Source: Wuchereria bancrofti | Lineage: Eukaryota > Nematoda > Chromadorea > Rhabditida > Onchocercidae | Reading direction: 5' to 3' | DNA: 45,000 bases | Assembly (NCBI GenBank): GCA_005281725.1 | Contig: SSBO01000001.1 | Span: forward strand, 10,076,070-10,121,069 | Shown here: in pieces, positions 40,145 through 45,000 of the stretch | Layout: each line of letters begins with the position of its first letter | How positions within the stretch are numbered: position 1 is the stretch's first letter | The notes under the pieces: model-generated | Told to the model about the DNA's origin: nothing | What the model saw: only the letters and a program-made list of their open reading frames with translations | Databases searched by the model: none | Position numbers and translations under genes: made by a program

Positions 40145-42468
40145 TCATGCAATTGTGATAAAATACAAAATTATCAATGTTATTGCTGTTAATGATAAAT
40201 TCAATTGATAATTGCAAGCTGTATCACCTTCTGCAAAGAAGAAAAAAAAACAATAAAAAAAAGGATATTAAAAATGGGCAATTTATTCTCTTAATATGAA
40301 TTTTTCAAAAATTTTTATTCTCTCATATTTAAATATCTTAAAAATATTTCATATCATATTTTATAATATATAATTGATTAATTCATTCATCTATTATTAT
40401 TATTTAAATTACAATTTAAAAAAAAATACTTGCTTGTCAAAATTTTTGTAATAATAAAAAGAGAAATTTAATTTATTTTTCACTAATAATAAAAATAAAA
40501 TATCTAAATAATATTAATCGTTCCTTCTTTTCTTTTCCTCAATTCGTAATATTTGATAATTACAATTTTAAGAATACATATTTTATAATGAAAATAAATT
40601 TAAAAAAAGAACAAGAAATGATCCCAATTAATTTGCTCATCATTTTACTAAAGTATGTTTGTTCATTTAATATTTTACATTAATCGATGAGCAGGTGTTA
40701 AAATAATTGATCATAATTTGAATATCATCTGTCATTATGATCATATTACAAAAAGCGGTATCCTTTTTATTATATGAAATGATTCGTACTAGCATGGCTA
40801 ATCTCTTTTTTGTTCATATTTTAATAATCATCAATCATTATCATTAATATATCTATTTATCATTGTACATCATATCTATTATATTTGCATTTATTACTTT
40901 ATTTAAATATATTCATTCATTCATTCATTCATTCATTCATTCATTCATTCATTCATTCATTCATTCATTCATTCATTTATTCATTCATTCATTCATTCAT
41001 TCATTCAACATAAAGTATTTTTATAAGTGTAATTAAAAATTAAAAATAAGTGTAATTAAAATTTTTATAAATGTAATTAAAAATCTAAAATAAAAATAAA
41101 AATAAGTGTAATTTATACATATAATTAAAAAACTTTATAAATGTAATTAAAAGTTAAAAAATGAAAATAAGTGTAACTAAAGTTTTTATAAATCCAAGTA
41201 ATTAAAAATTAGAAAATAAAAATAAGTATAATTTTTAAGTGTAATTAAAGATTAAAAATAAGTGTAATTAAAATTTTTATAAATGTAATTAAAAATCAGA
41301 AAAAAAATAAAAGTAAGTGTAATTTATAAGTGTAATTAGAAATTAAAAATAAGTATAATTAAAATTTTCATAAATGTAATTAAAAATTAAAAGAAATAAA
41401 AATAAGTGTAATTTCGAAGTGTAATTAAAAAGCTTTATAAATGTAGTTAAAGGTTAAAAAATGAAAATAAGTGTAATTAAAAAAAACTTTATAAATGTAA
41501 TTAAAAATTAAAAGATGAAAATAAGTGTAATTAAAAAATTTATAAAATATAATTAAAAATTAAGAAATAAAATAGATGCATAATTATTTTTGCCATGAAT
41601 TTATAAGAAATTAAAATTTCAATAACTAACCATCATCATCTGATGTTGCATAACCTTCAGCTGATGAATCACTAGTATGAATTATATACAATAATGGTGT
41701 TGATACTTCGGCTGAATTCCTATAAATTCAATTCCTTTTCTTTTTTCAATTTCTTTCCTTTTTCAATTTTAATTTTAATTTTTCAATTACATTTAAATAC
41801 ATGCTAGAAATTTGAAAAATTTTTTCAAATTTAAAAAGGATTTTATGATTTTTTTTTATACAAAAATTAAATTAAAAATTTATATTTTATATTCATATTC
41901 ATTAGTAATACTAATTTGCCCTCTTTTTAAATTATTTCCCTTCTTGCACTCATAATTATTGTTGATGAATTTAATGAGCACAGACAATCATCAATATACC
42001 AAATTAAATTAACTCTTAACTCAAGAGTACTAATTATAATTGACAAAAATTGTTGATGTATATTCTTGAAAGAAATTTTGATTTTTAAAATAAGAAAGAG
42101 AGAGAGGGAGAGGGGAAGAGAAAGAAAAAAAGGGAAATCTTAAGATTTCTGCGCAATATCTTATAAATTTAAAAATTTCAATAAATAATAGTTTTAAATT
42201 ATTTTTAGTTTAGAATATATATTTTAGTTCAAAAAATTGTTTACCAATTTTTTGAGAATTTCCGTGCAATATCTAATAATTTCAAAAATTTCAATGCTTT
42301 TAAAATATTTTTAGTTTAGGATTTATTTATTAATTTGTAAAATATATCATTGATTCTACAACAAAAATGCAAAAAGAAAACAAAAACAAAAAAGAAAAAC
42401 TTACTGTAATCGATGCCTAAAATGAGCACTTGAAGGTTCAAAGTAATCATTGAGATTATCATCACGAT
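40145..42468 (-). CDS. 3' end of a secreted, probably GPI-anchored protein (unknown; ephrin-like tail possible)
   Basis: Three exons join in phase on the minus strand: 42405-42468, 41631-41719 and 40145-40230 (TGA 40145-40147). They encode about 79 residues. The sequence has a DDNLNDYFEP segment, a Ser/Asp-rich acidic stretch (TSDSSAEGY, TSDDDEGD), one cysteine and a hydrophobic C-terminal run (LSLTAITLIILYFITIA) that ends at the stop. A small-residue/polar linker followed by a hydrophobic tail with no basic cytoplasmic residues is the pattern of a GPI-attachment signal; a tail-type membrane segment is the alternative. All three splice junctions have good GT/AG sites and cross-compatible phases, so the gene is likely real. 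The globular part lies in exons further right, mostly outside the window. Nematode ephrins end in a similar way, but nothing diagnostic is present here. Confidence 0.6.
40911..41008. repeat. (ATTC)n tetranucleotide microsatellite
   Basis: About 24 units of ATTC in the 1.4-kb intron of the minus-strand gene, with one ATTT interruption near 40975-40980. Confidence 0.95.
41025..41570. repeat. Degenerate tandem array of TGTAATTAAAA units
   Basis: Roughly a dozen loose copies of a unit of 40-50 bp combining AAAATAAGTGTAATTAAA and TTTATAAATGTAATTAAAAATT. It follows the ATTC microsatellite and runs to within 65 bp of exon 41631-41719. Confidence 0.75.
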
Positions 42469-44200
42469 CTGTAAAAATAATTTAATTCATATTAATATCA
42501 AATTTTTGATTATTTTAAATTAATCTCTTAGCTTATCATTTCATTTCATTTCTTATCTTCGTTGTAAATTTGCATTCAATTTATATTTTTTAATTCTTTT
42601 TTTTCCTGTCAATAATTCAAATCTTTTTTTCTCTCTTTCAGTGCAATGTAATTTAAAAAAAAAAAATTTTTTTTTCAAATTATAAGACTAAAATTTTATA
42701 TTAATGAGGTGGTATTTATTTATAATACACAAAATATTGACCAGTTGAATGATAAATTGTCAACGAAAAGACCTTGAAATTAGCATAATTTTCTAGATTT
42801 CTATCATACTTATGGTATTCATTAATTTTAAATTAATCCATATATGAAGATTTCTCTCATTTGTCTATGATTGCAAAGCTTCTTAAGATTAAAGATTAAA
42901 ACTTTAAATATTTTTTATTTTTCAAATTATAAATTTCAAATAGCTGTTGATTATTTAGAATAGAATGAAATTATTGTTTATTTTTGAAACTAGTTTAATT
43001 CATTATAAATTAGCTATTAGATTTAAGTCATGTAGTAAAATAAACTACTAAAACAAACTGTAGTATGTCATTTATTTATTTATTTATTTTTTAAAGTACT
43101 ATTTATTTAATTAAATAAATAGTGGAGAAAATTAAGAAAGGAATGGGGAGGACATCAAAATAAATAATATAATTTATTATTGTTGCATTCTAATTGGCTC
43201 ATTATTTATAATTTTTAGCTAAAGCTTTTTGCATTTGATTGATTTTTAATTAATATTCATTTTGTACTTTCAAATAATACATTTATTGAAATAATTCAAG
43301 ACATTTGTGATTTTTTTTTTCTTCAAAGTTTAACAAAAATTCCTTTTTTTTTTAAATTCAATTTAAATTTAAACGTTTTTAGAATTTAAATTAAACAGAA
43401 ATTTCAATATGAATCAAACTATACACTTCCAAATTTATATATACATAGTATAATTTCAAAAAATTTCTTATTGCAAAATTTAGTATAAATAACTTTTAAA
43501 ATGTGAAATTTATTTAACCAACATGTAAAAATATGTAAAATGGAATTTCAACATGGAATTTTATTGTTGATTAGCATTCTTATTGACTTATTCAATCAAT
43601 ATTAGCTATGATAAATAAATTTATTTTTGTTATTTTGCATAACTTTTCCCCAAATCTTGAACTAAATTATTTGATTTAATTTCAAATATACTTTTGAATG
43701 TTTCTAGAAAATCTTTGCATTCTTCTTCTCTTTCTCAATTTGTTCAAAAATTTGCGACAAAATGTTTCAATGAAACAATAACAACAACAACGATAAAACA
43801 ACAACAACAACAATAACAATAACAACAACAACGATAAAACAACAACAACAATAACAACAACGCAACAACAACAACATTAACAATAAGCTACTGTCATTAA
43901 ATGATGCATAAATGAATAATAAATAATTGTCCTTGGTTTAATAACAATGAATTGAATTGAACTTGAAGTATGTATGTTTGTGTGTGTGTATGTGTGTGTA
44001 TGTGTGTGTATGTCAGCTGTGTCTGTGTGTTTGTTTATTTGCATATTTAAATTGTTATTGAATATGTTCAAATATTATTGGTTGTTCTCTCTATTAACAT
44101 TATAGTATGACAAATCAAAATTAATATCGTCGTACTATCATCTTATTTATTCCATTGCACTTTTGAAAGAGATTCTATAGAGCAATTAAAATGGTTTAAT
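42469..44200. other. AT-rich sequence upstream of the minus-strand gene, no exon supported
   Basis: Probably a long intron of the GPI-type gene, because exon 42405-42468 has an acceptor and begins in mid-codon. It contains a CAA-rich stretch at 43778-43880 (CAACAACAACAA with ATAAAACAACAAC variants) and a (TG)n tract at 43977-44030. I found no partner exon. Confidence 0.5.
43778..43880. repeat. (CAA)n microsatellite with interruptions
   Basis: Runs of CAACAACAA separated by CGATAAAAC and AATAACAAT; the CAACGATAAAACAACAACAA block is itself repeated. Confidence 0.9.
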
Positions 44201-44221
44201 TTGAGGATGCAATCAGATCAT

Positions 44222-44765
44222 CAAGTTTACCTGCTAGAATTTAAAGATTTAATTAGGTTATTACAAGTTTGTCAGATTATTAAATTAAAGGATGTAATTA
44301 AGTTATCACAAATATACCAGATTGATAAATTAATGGATTTAATTAGGTTATTACAAGTTTATCAAGTTGATAAATTAAAGGATGTAATTAAGTTATCACA
44401 AATATACCAGATTGATAAATTAAAGGATTTAATTAGGTTATTACAAGTTTATCAGGTTGATAAATTAAAGGATGTAATTAAGTTATCACAAATATACCAG
44501 ATTGATAAATTAAAGGATTTAATTAGGTTATTACAAGTTTATCAGGTTGATAAATTAAAGGATGTAATTAGGCAGATTGTTAAATTAAATGATGTAATTG
44601 GGTTATCACAAGTTTATCAGATGATAAATTAAAGGAAGTAATTAGGTTATCACAAGTTTATCAGATTATTAAATTAAAGGATGTAATTAGATTATCACAA
44701 GTTTATCAAGTTTATAAATTAAAGGATGCAATTAGATTATCACAAGTTTATCAGGTTGATAAAAT
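44222..44765 (+). repeat. 45-bp minisatellite with 90-bp higher-order structure
   Basis: About twelve units. Two 45-bp variants alternate in the centre: one contains GATGTAATTAAGTTATCACA then AATATACCAGATTGATAAA, the other GATTTAATTAGGTTATTACA then AGTTTATCAGGTTGATAAA, giving a 90-bp repeat of near-identical dimers at 44282-44550. Because 45 is a multiple of three, the array is an open frame (44201-44632) encoding alternating KLKDVIKLSQIYQID and KLKDLIRLLQVYQVD. Frame is lost at 44632 by an indel, and the repeat goes on as DNA. It is more likely an intronic or intergenic satellite than a gene. Confidence 0.85.
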
Positions 44766-45000
44766 AATTAAACCCATAATTTATGGCAAATAGATGATAA
44801 AAGAGTAACAAGTGTTCCTGTCAGTTACACCTGTTCATTTGAATATTGTTTGATTGGCATTAACAAATATACTTGGGTACTTACTACTGATACTACATTA
44901 ATAGGTTAATGTCATACTATGATATGACATTAACTTATCAATAGATAAGCAACTCATTTCATTTTTGCATTTTTCTATTACAATCTTATCTACAGCTAAT

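Overview
This window is nuclear DNA of a nematode, most likely a filarial or other spirurid (clade III) worm. The reasons are a very AT-rich background, many small exons (about 60-340 bp) joined by GT-AG introns of roughly 50-1300 bp, conserved metazoan genes, splice acceptors placed at or just upstream of start codons (as in spliced-leader trans-splicing), and long runs of low-complexity intron sequence. The species cannot be named from the sequence alone. No prokaryotic operon, CRISPR array, rRNA or tRNA was seen. All gene models below were built by hand from reading frames, splice sites and intron phases; every junction in the main models is phase-consistent.

Layout. 526-9854 (minus): 17 exons of a divergent TRPM-family channel, whose 3' end (pore, S6, C-terminus) lies beyond the left edge. 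12564-16153 (minus): a complete six-exon beta-sarcoglycan of 314 aa. About 17.8-20.7 kb (minus): an RS-domain protein with C2H2 fingers and two CX5CX4CX3H fingers of the ZC3H14/Nab2 poly(A)-binding type. 20.7-25.7 kb: a head-to-head intergenic region with clustered ATF/CREB-type and CACGTG sites. 25689-30950 (plus): cullin-1, 17 coding exons, 805 aa. 32297-35423 (plus): a GT25 procollagen galactosyltransferase with a signal peptide and a C-terminal KDEL, 544 aa. 36385-38501 (plus): an STK16-type kinase with an acylation-type N-terminus, 294 aa, containing a probable GC-AG intron. 40145-42468 (minus): the last three exons of a secreted or GPI-anchored protein whose 5' part lies further right.

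How the genes relate. They do not form one pathway. Cullin-1 is the SCF ubiquitin-ligase scaffold; the galactosyltransferase and the STK16-like kinase act in the ER and the Golgi/secretory system; sarcoglycan and the TRPM protein are membrane proteins; the zinc-finger/RS protein is probably nuclear and acts in mRNA processing. Cullin-1, the galactosyltransferase and the kinase lie head-to-tail with 1.0-1.3 kb gaps, and the last two have an acceptor at or close to the ATG, so a loosely spaced trans-spliced cluster is possible.

The most notable points are the zinc-finger/RS architecture, recent duplications inside the TRPM gene that copied splice sites and exon edges, loss of the first DxD motif in the galactosyltransferase, the GC-AG intron in the kinase, the regulatory cluster between the divergent genes, and a 45/90-bp higher-order repeat at the right end that stays open as a 15-residue peptide repeat.
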